A stretch of DNA of 11,441 bases from Chryseobacterium sp. UBA6632 (lineage in GTDB: Bacteria > Bacteroidota > Bacteroidia > Flavobacteriales > Weeksellaceae), in contig DKLU01000141.1 in assembly GCA_002455915.1 (NCBI GenBank), positions 1 through 11,441 of the forward strand. Reading direction: 5' to 3'. This document shows, one piece after another, positions 1 through 6,178 of this stretch. A model generated the notes under the pieces. That model saw only the letters and a list, made by a program, of their open reading frames with translations, did not search any database and was not told the origin of the DNA. How positions within the stretch are numbered: the stretch's first letter is position 1; each line of letters starts with the position of its first letter. The position numbers were made by a program, and so were the translations under genes.

Positions 1-13
1 CCTCCGTTCCCGC

Positions 14-43
14 TTTTTTGTCTCCGCTTTGCTGCGACAAAAA
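14..43. repeat. stem-loop in non-coding repeat-rich DNA
   Basis: TTTTTGTC (15-22) is the exact reverse complement of GACAAAAA (36-43), with one further possible G-T pair at 14/44 and a 13-base loop. It sits in the gene-free start of the window. There is no T-run after the right arm, so it is not a good terminator on the + strand. On the - strand the right arm is read first and a short T-rich stretch is part of the stem itself. It may be part of a dispersed intergenic repeat, but I cannot show other copies in this window. Confidence 0.35.
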
Positions 44-82
44 GAGCTCCACTCAGGTCGGCTGCGAGAGATTCAACTGTAC

Positions 83-115
83 AAACCTTATAGGTTTCTA
101 AAACCTATAAGGTTT
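83..115. repeat. perfect 15-bp inverted repeat with 3-base loop
   Basis: AAACCTTATAGGTTT (83-97) and AAACCTATAAGGTTT (101-115) are exact reverse complements separated by CTA. Each arm is itself close to palindromic. No T-run follows, so it is not a classical intrinsic terminator. It lies about 300 bases before the lyase gene, in DNA with no convincing ORF. Function unknown: it could be a dispersed palindromic (REP-like) element or an RNA hairpin at the 3' end of an upstream transcript. Confidence 0.7.
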
Positions 116-189
116 AGAAAAGCAGTAAATTCTTTTCGGGGTTCAAAATCTTCACAAGGATTGGAATCAGAAAGGACTAAATCAATAGA

Positions 190-207
190 AACGGGCTTTA
201 GCCCGTT
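190..207. repeat. GC-rich palindromic hairpin repeat, copy 1
   Basis: AACGGGC (190-196) pairs with GCCCGTT (201-207). The adjoining T197-A200 pair extends the stem to 8 bp with a TT loop. The GC-rich stem stands out against the AT-rich surroundings. A near copy occurs at 4383-4395, just after the GH105 gene, with 12 of 13 core bases identical, so I call this a repeat rather than a one-off hairpin. Confidence 0.55.
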
Positions 208-296
208 AAAAAATGAAGTTTCAAATTCGGCTTCAGCCAAAACATAAAAATATTTATTCTTGTCCGATTAAAAAATTGAAATAAAATTTACAGGTC

Positions 297-394
297 GCTC
301 TTCCAGAGCTTTAATTCATTGAATAATTATTTGCTATTAGCAGTCCGTTTCTAACGGAACTATTTAAAATCCCATCGGGATTTTCTGTTAATAG
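297..394. repeat. cluster of triloop hairpins forming a possible clover-leaf
   Basis: Three mini-hairpins, each with a 3-base loop, follow one another: GCTCT/AGAGC (297-301/305-309), TCCGTT/AACGGA (344-349/353-358) and AAAATCCC/GGGATTTT (366-373/377-384). The last two are enclosed by an outer stem, CTATTAGCAG (334-343) with CTGTTAATAG (385-394). That stem is 10 bp with one G-T wobble and directly abuts both inner hairpins on its inner edge. The result is a 61-base three-way junction ending 24 bases before the likely lyase start. It would lie in the leader or between genes. It may be a mobile-type intergenic repeat or a structured RNA element; the last hairpin could also act as a weak terminator for upstream transcription. 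Confidence 0.55.
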
Positions 395-418
395 AAAAAG
401 TGAAAAATAATGTGCATT

Positions 419-2299
419 ATGAAAACTAAATACATATTCATTACATCCGCTCTATTTCTTTCGCAAACATTCTTTGCCCAAAGACAAATGGAATATCTGA
501 AAAGAGGAATCGTTGCGACTCCTGCAGAATCAGGCGTTTTTGTAAGTTGGCGTTTGCTGGGCACGGAAGCTCAGAATACGCATTTTGATGTGTATCGCAC
601 AGAAAACAATCAGACCAAAAAGCTGAATGAAAAACCTTTGCTCAACGAAACCAATTTTTTAGATAAAACCGCTGATAAAGCGAAGAGTTACACCTATTTC
701 GTTAAATCAAATACACAACATCAGGACGTTGACCAAGATTTTGCAAAATACACAGCGAATCAAAAACCTTATTTTTCAATTCCGCTGAAAACACCAGCTG
801 GTTACACTCCAAATGACGTTTCAATTGCGGATTTAGATGGCGACGGCGAATACGAAATCATTCTTCATCAAACCGGAAGATCACACGACAATAGTCAGAA
901 AGGAGAAACAGATCCGCCGATTATTCAGGCTTATAAACTGAACGGACAGTTTTTGTGGGAAATTAATTTAGGCAAAAACATTAGGGAAGGAGCACATTAC
1001 ACGCAGTTTTTGGTTTACGATTTAGACCAGGACGGAAAGGCGGAAATCGTAATGAAAACCGCAGACGGAAGCAAAGACGGAAAAGGAAAATATATTGGTG
1101 ACCCAACGAAAAATTACGTCAACGAAAACGGAATGATTCTTTCCGGACCGGAATTCCTGACGGTTTTCGATGGGCAAACCGGAGCGGAAATTCACACCGT
1201 AAACTATGAAGTTCCAAGATTTGCAGGAAGTTTAAATCCGACCAACGAAGAAATGACCGAAACCTGGGGCGACGCCAAAGGAAACCGCATCGACCGATTT
1301 TTGGGAGCTGTTGCTTACCTCGATGGGAAAACGCCGAGTGTGATTATGTCCAGAGGGTATTACACTAGAACTGCGATTGCAGCTTGGGATTATAAAGACA
1401 GAAAATTGAGTCTTCGTTGGCTTTTTGATACCGAAAGTTCGGAAGAAAATAAAAAATATAGAGGTCAGGGAAATCATAATCTGAGCATTGCCGATGTTGA
1501 CAATGACGGAAAAGATGAAATTATTTTCGGAGCAATGACCGTCGATGATGACGGAAAAGTTTTGAATAGTACAGGTTACGGTCACGGAGATGCGTTGCAT
1601 GTTGGAGATTTGGATCCATCCAATCCGGGACTTGAAATTTTTGATATTCAGGAGAGATTTGATGATGCGGGAGCACATTTTAGAGACGGAAAAACCGGAA
1701 AAGTTTTGTGGAAACTACCTTCTTTAATTTATAGTAAAGACAGCAAATTTCAAGGTCCGGGAAGAGGGTTGTCTTTAAACATCGATCCTCGTTACGAAGG
1801 TTCGGAATCTTGGGCAGCAGGAGCAGGAGTTAAAGGACTTTATGATGTAAAAGGAAAGAAAATAGCAGAAAAAACTCCGGCTTGTAATATGGGAATTTAT
1901 TGGGACGGCGATTTTTTAAGCGAAATTTTGGACGGAACTGTTGTTTCAAAATGGGATTGGAAGAAAGAAAAATCAAATGTCATATTTGATGCTAAAAATT
2001 TCCAGTGCGAATCGAATAACGGAACCAAGAAAAACCCATCTTTGGTCGCTGATTTATTCGGAGACTGGCGTGAGGAATTGATTTATAGAACAGCCGATAA
2101 TCAGGAATTGAGGATTTTCAGTACAACAATTCCTACGAAACACAGATTGTACACTTTGATGCATAATCCGCAATATCGATTGAGTATTGTTTGGCAAAAT
2201 GTAGGCTATAATCAACCACCGCATACAGATTATTATCTGGATGAATCGGTGAAAGAAGTTCCTCAACCAAATATTGTAACTGTAAAATCTCAAAAATAA
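419..2299 (+). CDS. rhamnogalacturonan lyase, polysaccharide lyase family 11 (YesW/YesX-like)
   Basis: Predicted secreted lyase that cleaves the Rha-GalA backbone of rhamnogalacturonan I by beta-elimination. I start it at the ATG at 419 (626 aa) because it gives a clean signal peptide, MKTKYIFI...TFFA followed by Gln; an in-frame ATG at 410 adds only Met-Cys-Ile. There is no lipobox Cys. Residues about 24-120 look like the N-terminal beta-sandwich/FnIII-like domain of the family, starting RQMEYLKRG and containing VFVSWRLLGT. The rest matches the calcium-rich eight-bladed propeller: repeated Asp-rich loops DLDGDGEYEI (about 138), DLDQDGKAEI (about 202) and DVDNDGKDEI (about 359), and GDWREELIYRT near 548. 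Length is close to B. subtilis YesW (about 620 aa). No type IX secretion C-terminal domain is evident. It is the first gene of the cassette, 3 bases before the esterase gene. Endo versus exo action cannot be settled by eye. Confidence 0.93.
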   Translation: MKTKYIFITSALFLSQTFFAQRQMEYLKRGIVATPAESGVFVSWRLLGTEAQNTHFDVYRTENNQTKKLNEKPLLNETNFLDKTADKAKSYTYFVKSNTQHQDVDQDFAKYTANQKPYFSIPLKTPAGYTPNDVSIADLDGDGEYEIILHQTGRSHDNSQKGETDPPIIQAYKLNGQFLWEINLGKNIREGAHYTQFLVYDLDQDGKAEIVMKTADGSKDGKGKYIGDPTKNYVNENGMILSGPEFLTVFDGQTGAEIHTVNYEVPRFAGSLNPTNEEMTETWGDAKGNRIDRFLGAVAYLDGKTPSVIMSRGYYTRTAIAAWDYKDRKLSLRWLFDTESSEENKKYRGQGNHNLSIADVDNDGKDEIIFGAMTVDDDGKVLNSTGYGHGDALHVGDLDPSNPGLEIFDIQERFDDAGAHFRDGKTGKVLWKLPSLIYSKDSKFQGPGRGLSLNIDPRYEGSESWAAGAGVKGLYDVKGKKIAEKTPACNMGIYWDGDFLSEILDGTVVSKWDWKKEKSNVIFDAKNFQCESNNGTKKNPSLVADLFGDWREELIYRTADNQELRIFSTTIPTKHRLYTLMHNPQYRLSIVWQNVGYNQPPHTDYYLDESVKEVPQPNIVTVKSQK

Positions 2300-2302
2300 A
2301 CT

Positions 2303-3079
2303 ATGAAAATAAAATTCTTACTTCCGGCTATTGCTTTAATCGTAATGATTGCAGCTTCATTTCACAAGATTCAAAACAAACCTGTTTTATACATCATCGG
2401 AGATTCAACAGTACAAAATGGTTCTGGAAAAGGTGCTGATTCACTTTGGGGATGGGGAAGTTTCATGGATATGTTTTTAAATACCGACAAAATTGAAATT
2501 CAGAATCACGCAAAAGGCGGACGAAGCAGCCGAACTTTTTTAACAGAAGGAAGATGGGATTCTATTATGAAAACTATTAAGAAAGGTGATTATGTTTTAA
2601 TGCAGTTTGGTCATAACGATGGTGGAGAATTAGCAGATACTTTGAGAGCAAGAGGAACAATCAAAGGCATTGGGGGAGAATCAAAAGATATTTACAATCC
2701 CATCAGAAAGGTGAATGAAACCGTTTATACTTTCGGATATTATATGAGAAAATATGCGAATGAAGCGAAATCTAAAGGAGCTATTCCGATTATTGTTTCG
2801 CCTATTCCGAGAAATAAGTTTAATGAAAAAGGGAAAATTGAAAAAGATCAATACGGAGTTTGGGCTCAAGAAGTAGCGCAGCAAACCGGAGCTTATTTTT
2901 TAGATTTAAATAAAATGGTCATCGAAAAATATGAAAAAATGGGTGCTGAAAAAGTGAAAGCTTATTTCCCGAAAGATCATACCCACACCAATAAAGAAGG
3001 CGCAATTGTAAACGCAGAATTGGTAACAAAAGGTATTAAGCAGTTAAAAGGTTGCGACCTAAAAAAATATATTAAATAA
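2303..3079 (+). CDS. rhamnogalacturonan acetylesterase, GDSL/SGNH hydrolase (CE12-like)
   Basis: Predicted to remove acetyl esters from galacturonate residues of rhamnogalacturonan, clearing the backbone for the lyase and GH105 enzyme. The 258-aa product shows the SGNH blocks in order: GDST at 33-36 with nucleophile Ser35; the block II region NHAKGGRSSRTF at 68-79; GHND at 103-106 with oxyanion-hole Asn105; and DHTH at 225-228, giving the Asp225-x-x-His228 catalytic pair. The N-terminus (FLLPAIALIVMIAASF) is a hydrophobic signal peptide or anchor; the cleavage site is not obvious and there is no lipobox. Its ATG lies 3 bases after the lyase stop, so the two genes are almost certainly co-transcribed. 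Substrate assignment rests on family resemblance plus its pectin-degrading neighbours; another carbohydrate acetylesterase activity is possible. Confidence 0.9.
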   Translation: MKIKFLLPAIALIVMIAASFHKIQNKPVLYIIGDSTVQNGSGKGADSLWGWGSFMDMFLNTDKIEIQNHAKGGRSSRTFLTEGRWDSIMKTIKKGDYVLMQFGHNDGGELADTLRARGTIKGIGGESKDIYNPIRKVNETVYTFGYYMRKYANEAKSKGAIPIIVSPIPRNKFNEKGKIEKDQYGVWAQEVAQQTGAYFLDLNKMVIEKYEKMGAEKVKAYFPKDHTHTNKEGAIVNAELVTKGIKQLKGCDLKKYIK

Positions 3080-3227
3080 TGCTTTGCACGATACTGTAGA
3101 AATTTTTTCTGCTATCATTTGCTGAACAGAGTGCCCTTGCGATCATAAAGATATGCAGGATTTAATTAACAAAAACTTTGCGCTCGTAGCGTTTAAACAA
3201 ATTAAAATAGAAAAATAATATATACTT
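3080..3227. other. spacer between esterase and GH105 genes
   Basis: A 148-base AT-rich gap with no ORF of note. It holds a weak hairpin at 3096-3112 (7 bp counting one T-G pair, TTT loop, no downstream T-run) and a small triloop hairpin CGCT/AGCG at 3181-3191 that runs into the palindrome GTTTAAAC (3191-3198). I see no convincing terminator, so GH105 may be read through from the lyase-esterase genes. The gap is long enough for its own promoter; AAACTTTG near 3174-3181 is one base off the TAnnTTTG pattern but lacks a clear upstream TTG element. Confidence 0.4.
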
Positions 3228-4376
3228 ATGAAAAAACTATTAACAGCAAGTTTTGTTGCTATAATGCTCGGAGGTTTTTCCTCGTGTTCGGCACAAAAAC
3301 AAAAGCCAGCACTTCCCAATAAAAAAGAAGTTTTGGAAGTGGCAGAACGTACCAACAAATATTTTATGGATAAATGGCCCGATACCAAAAAAGATATTGT
3401 TGGTAAAAAAGTCTGGCCGAGTAATTTGTGGACGAGAGCAGTTTATTATGAAGGGTTGATGGCTTTGTATTCGGTAGACAAGAAAAAGGAATATTACGAC
3501 TACGCCATGTCGTGGGCAAATAACCACGATTGGAATTTACAGCGTGGAACGTATACAAGAAATGCTGATCATCAGGCTTGCGGACAAACGTATCTTGATC
3601 TTTACGAAATCGACGGTAGAAAAAATCCGGAAAGAATCAAAAACGTAAAAGCAGCAATGGATAGCATGATTGCCACAAAAAAAGTGGATGATTGGTGGTG
3701 GATTGATGCTTTACAGATGAGCATGCCTATTTTTACGAAATTAGGTAAAATCACTGGCGACCAAAAATATTTCGACAGAAACTACGAAATGTATGCTTAT
3801 ACGAAATACAAACATGGCGGAAATGGTTTGTACAACGTGAAGGATAAATTGTGGTGGAGAGATAAAGATTTTGTTCCGCCTTACCAAGAACCGAATGGTG
3901 AAGATTGCTATTGGAGCCGCGGAAACGGTTGGGTAGTGGCTGCATTGGCGCGTACTTTGGAAGACACTCCAAAATCTGATTCTCATTATAAAGAATATTT
4001 GCAGGATTATAAAGACCTTTTATCAGCGGTGCTTCCGATTCAGAGAGAAGATGGTTTTTGGAATGTAAGCCTTCATGATCCAACGAATTACGGCGGAAAA
4101 GAAACGACGGGAACAGCACTTTTCGTTTACGGAATGGCTTATGGAATTAATAAAGGTTTGATTGATAAGAAAACATATCTTCCTGTTTTAATCAAGGCTT
4201 GGAATGCGATTGTAAAAGATTCTGTTCAGCCGAACGGATTTTTAGGCTGGGTTCAGGGTACTGGAAAAGAACCGAAGGATGGACAGCCTTTAGCGGTTGA
4301 TAAAATCCCTGATTTTGAAGATTATGGATTGGGTTGTGTATTGCTTGCAGCAAGTGAAGTTTACAAGTTAAAATAA
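3228..4376 (+). CDS. unsaturated rhamnogalacturonyl hydrolase, GH105 (YteR-like) lipoprotein
   Basis: Predicted to hydrolyse the unsaturated galacturonyl residue left by the lyase, releasing it from L-rhamnose. The 382-aa product starts with a lipoprotein signal ending GFSSC (Cys20). The mature N-terminus SAQKQK lacks the acidic run linked to surface export in Bacteroidota, so a periplasmic position is my inference. The catalytic part (about 32-382) has the family's (alpha/alpha)6-barrel signatures: NADHQACGQTYLDLY at 112-126, WWWIDALQMSMP at 156-167, WSRGNGWVVAAL at 229-240 and ETTGTALFVYGMAYGI at 292-307. Asp160 in the D-x-L-x-M motif is the expected catalytic acid, equivalent to Asp143 of YteR. 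Length is typical for the family. It closes the enzyme cassette, with a strong terminator 70 bases past the stop. GH88 is the nearest alternative family but fits less well. Confidence 0.92.
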   Translation: MKKLLTASFVAIMLGGFSSCSAQKQKPALPNKKEVLEVAERTNKYFMDKWPDTKKDIVGKKVWPSNLWTRAVYYEGLMALYSVDKKKEYYDYAMSWANNHDWNLQRGTYTRNADHQACGQTYLDLYEIDGRKNPERIKNVKAAMDSMIATKKVDDWWWIDALQMSMPIFTKLGKITGDQKYFDRNYEMYAYTKYKHGGNGLYNVKDKLWWRDKDFVPPYQEPNGEDCYWSRGNGWVVAALARTLEDTPKSDSHYKEYLQDYKDLLSAVLPIQREDGFWNVSLHDPTNYGGKETTGTALFVYGMAYGINKGLIDKKTYLPVLIKAWNAIVKDSVQPNGFLGWVQGTGKEPKDGQPLAVDKIPDFEDYGLGCVLLAASEVYKLK

Positions 4377-4382
4377 AGAGTT

Positions 4383-4395
4383 GGGTTTTAGCCCG
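4383..4395. repeat. GC-rich hairpin repeat, degenerate copy 2
   Basis: GGGTTTTAGCCCG matches GGGCTTTAGCCCG at 193-205 in 12 of 13 positions. The single C-to-T change keeps the fold because T4386 can still pair with G4391 as a wobble in RNA. It starts 7 bases after the GH105 stop. The copies therefore lie on either side of the lyase-esterase-GH105 block. Confidence 0.45.
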
Positions 4396-4445
4396 ATTTC
4401 AATATAAGATCTATTAAAAGGCTTTTGCCAAAGGGGAGATTCAAG

Positions 4446-4477
4446 CCTAACGGATTTTTTAACCGTTAGGTTTTTTT
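4446..4477 (+). terminator. rho-independent terminator after GH105
   Basis: CCTAACGG (4446-4453) and CCGTTAGG (4463-4470) form a perfect 8-bp stem with a 9-base AT loop, followed directly by seven T (4471-4477). This is a textbook intrinsic terminator on the + strand. It separates the enzyme cassette from rhaT, so rhaT should have its own promoter. Confidence 0.9.
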
Positions 4478-4719
4478 ATGCCTAAAAAGACAGTTGATCG
4501 ATAAAATCGGGGGAAGGTGAGCTTTTATAGAATCTCTATTTTTTCGCTTAATAGGTTTCCATTTATAATTAAAACTCAAACCCGAGCCTTATTTTGGAAA
4601 ATAGTTTTGAATTAAAATTGTTCAAAATTAATCATAACTCTTAATAGATCATTGATTTACAAATTAGATGTAAAACATGGAAAAAAATCTTATTTTTTCA
4701 AAAATTTAGGCATGACAGT

Positions 4720-4747
4720 ACAAGATGCGCAATCGGTTCCATCTTGT
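4720..4747. promoter_or_regulatory. candidate operator or leader hairpin upstream of rhaT
   Basis: ACAAGATG (4720-4727) and CATCTTGT (4740-4747) are a perfect 8-bp dyad with a 12-base spacer. The half-site centres are 20 bp apart, about two DNA helical turns, as expected if a dimeric regulator binds one face. It ends 32 bases before the rhaT ATG. The alternative is a 5'-UTR stem-loop. Which regulator, if any, binds it is unknown; a rhamnose-responsive one would be the natural guess. Confidence 0.4.
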
Positions 4748-4779
4748 TAATTTTCAAAATCAATCAAGAAGAATAAATT

Positions 4780-5868
4780 ATGAATGCATTATTAGGAGTT
4801 ATTTTCCATTTTTTAGGAGGTTTTTCTTCGGGCAGTTTTTATTTGCCTTACAAGAAAGTAAAAGGATGGCAATGGGAAACCTTTTGGTTGATTGGTGGCG
4901 TTTTTTCTTGGATTATCGTTCCGCCGTTTGCCGCATTTCTTACTATTCCTAACTTTTGGGATATTATTCAGAATGAAAGTTCATCTATTTTAGGATTAAC
5001 ATTTATGTTCGGTGCCCTTTGGGGAATCGGCGGTTTTATGTACGGTTTAGGCGTTCGTTACCTTGGGGTAGCATTGGGAAGCAGTATTATGTTGGGGCTA
5101 ACGATGGTTATAGGCTCTCTTCTCCCTTCTATTTATTACGAATTTTCGCCACAGGAAGGTAAAGATAATATTGGTTTAATGCTTTCAAACTCTTGGGGGC
5201 AATTTGTTTTATTAGGACTTTTGGTTTGTGTTGTCGGCATTATCATCAGCGGAAAAGCCGGAGTAATGAAAGACAAAGAACTTCAGACAGAAGCTGTTGA
5301 TCCTCATGGGATGGAGGTAAAAACGGAATATAAATTCGGTTTAGGACTTGTTGTAGCCATTATTTCAGGTGTTTTAAGTGCATGTTTTAATTTTGGTCTT
5401 GAGGCCGGAAAACCAATGGCAATTGTCGCTAATGATGCTTGGAAGCTTGCCAATCCGGGGCAGGGAGAATTCCTTTTCCAGAATAATGTAACGTATGTTG
5501 TTGTCCTTTGGGGCGGTATGGCATCCAATCTTATCGGTTGTCTTTATTTATCATTTAAAAATAAATCTTACAGCGATTATACCAAAAAGAATGTTCCGTT
5601 TACAAAGAATATTATTTTCTGTGCGCTTGCCGGAACCATGTGGTTTTTGCAGTTTTTCTTCTACGGAATGGGAGAAAGTAAAATGGGGAACGGCCCAAGT
5701 TCATGGATCTTGCACATGGCATTCATCATTTTAATTGCCAATTTGTGGGGTGTAATCATTAAAGAATGGAAAGGCGTTTCCAAGAAAACCATTTCTACCA
5801 TTATGATTGGGATGGTGGTGATGTTTATTTCAATTCTGATCGTAGGATACGGAAATTCTTTACGATAA
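4780..5868 (+). CDS. rhaT: L-rhamnose/proton symporter (RhaT family)
   Basis: Inner-membrane permease predicted to import L-rhamnose with protons. The 362-aa product is nearly all hydrophobic segments, consistent with the 10-helix fold of the family (E. coli RhaT is 344 aa). Family-like stretches include FYLPYKKVKGWQWETFWLIGG (residues 20-40, resembling the FKKVKKWSWE region of E. coli RhaT), WGIGGFMYGLGVRYLG (81-96) and SSWILHMAFIILIANLWG (307-324) followed by IIKEW. A charged stretch at about 159-184 (KAGVMKDKEL...) is the likely central cytoplasmic loop. The ATG at 4780 starts directly with the first helix. The gene sits alone between two intrinsic terminators, so it is probably a monocistronic unit. 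Its place among RG-I enzymes fits uptake of rhamnose freed by GH105 in the periplasm. Confidence 0.93.
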   Translation: MNALLGVIFHFLGGFSSGSFYLPYKKVKGWQWETFWLIGGVFSWIIVPPFAAFLTIPNFWDIIQNESSSILGLTFMFGALWGIGGFMYGLGVRYLGVALGSSIMLGLTMVIGSLLPSIYYEFSPQEGKDNIGLMLSNSWGQFVLLGLLVCVVGIIISGKAGVMKDKELQTEAVDPHGMEVKTEYKFGLGLVVAIISGVLSACFNFGLEAGKPMAIVANDAWKLANPGQGEFLFQNNVTYVVVLWGGMASNLIGCLYLSFKNKSYSDYTKKNVPFTKNIIFCALAGTMWFLQFFFYGMGESKMGNGPSSWILHMAFIILIANLWGVIIKEWKGVSKKTISTIMIGMVVMFISILIVGYGNSLR

Positions 5869-5941
5869 AATCTTAAAAAATACATAATCATTAATTTTTC
5901 ACAATATTCATATAACATATAGTTTAAAATTCAAATTGAGT

Positions 5942-5971
5942 AAGGCAGTGATTTTTTCAGCTGCCTTTTTT
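5942..5971 (+). terminator. rho-independent terminator after rhaT
   Basis: AAGGCAG (5942-5948) pairs with CTGCCTT (5961-5967). The loop can tighten through TGA/TCA (5949-5951/5957-5959) with one bulged G, and the T-run covers 5966-5971. It lies 74 bases after the rhaT stop and isolates rhaT from the susCD unit. Confidence 0.85.
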
Positions 5972-6101
5972 GTCTTGAAGTGAGTAGTGTTGTGTTTTTT
6001 TATGTTTATTCTGAATTATATCATCAAATTATTATCAATTTTAAAATTTATCTAAAATATTTATAGCTAATTAAGTTAAATTATGAAAAATCGGATACAG
6101 G

Positions 6102-6153
6102 ATATTGCAGGATGCAGGAAATGTGACAAGAATGTAACATTGTGATGCAATAT
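6102..6153. promoter_or_regulatory. nested inverted repeats in the susC leader
   Basis: ATATTGCA (6102-6109) and TGCAATAT (6146-6153) are exact reverse complements 36 bases apart. Between them lie a tandem direct repeat TGCAGGA-TGCAGGA (6106-6119, overlapping the left arm) and a small palindrome AATGTAACATT (6131-6141). The block ends 25 bases before the susC ATG, so it could be an operator or a 5'-UTR structure. No binding protein can be named from the sequence. Confidence 0.35.
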
Positions 6154-6178
6154 TATAAATCCTTATAAAAACTAACAT

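Larger units (their letters stand above)
1..418. other. gene-free, hairpin-rich 5' region
   Basis: I see no credible gene here. The only open frame of any length (29-247, + strand) starts at TTG, runs through the inverted repeats and its product resembles no family I know. The region holds at least six separate small inverted repeats (14-43, 83-115, 190-207, 297-309, 344-358 and 366-384). It presumably also carries the promoter of the lyase gene, but I could not find a good match to the Bacteroidota promoter pattern (TTG about 20 bases before TAnnTTTG). Confidence 0.6.
4377..4779. other. spacer between GH105 and rhaT with terminator and leader dyads
   Basis: This 403-base gap holds, in order, the hairpin repeat copy at 4383-4395, the terminator at 4446-4477, an AT-rich stretch, the inverted repeat TTTTGAA/TTCAAAA (4605-4611/4621-4627) and the longer-span dyad at 4720-4747. 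I found no gene. The rhaT promoter must lie between about 4480 and 4780, but I found no exact TAnnTTTG match; TAATTTTC (4748-4755) is only one base off and has no convincing partner element. Confidence 0.5.
5869..6178. other. spacer between rhaT and susC
   Basis: The 310-base gap contains the rhaT terminator at 5942-5971, then very AT-rich DNA and the dyad-rich susC leader at 6102-6153. No gene is visible. The susC promoter should be here. TAACATTG at 6135-6142 is one base from TAnnTTTG, but the nearest TTG (6105-6107) is 27 bases away, too far for the usual spacing, so I do not call a promoter. Confidence 0.45.

Noticed and set aside
29..247. Open frame of 72 codons on the + strand
   Set aside because: It starts at TTG, spans two palindromic repeats and has no recognisable protein features; it is most likely non-coding.
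1232..1678. 148-codon open frame on the - strand
   Set aside because: It is antisense to the well-supported lyase propeller and is explained by the codon pattern of the real gene.
3751..4119. 122-codon open frame on the - strand
   Set aside because: It lies wholly within the GH105 gene on the opposite strand and has no family resemblance.
4725..4952. 75-codon + strand frame overlapping the rhaT start
   Set aside because: It is out of frame with rhaT, runs through the dyad and lacks any membrane or domain pattern, whereas rhaT is clearly supported.
6135..6142. TAACATTG as a -7 promoter element for susC
   Set aside because: It has one mismatch to TAnnTTTG, and the only nearby TTG is too far upstream for the normal spacing.
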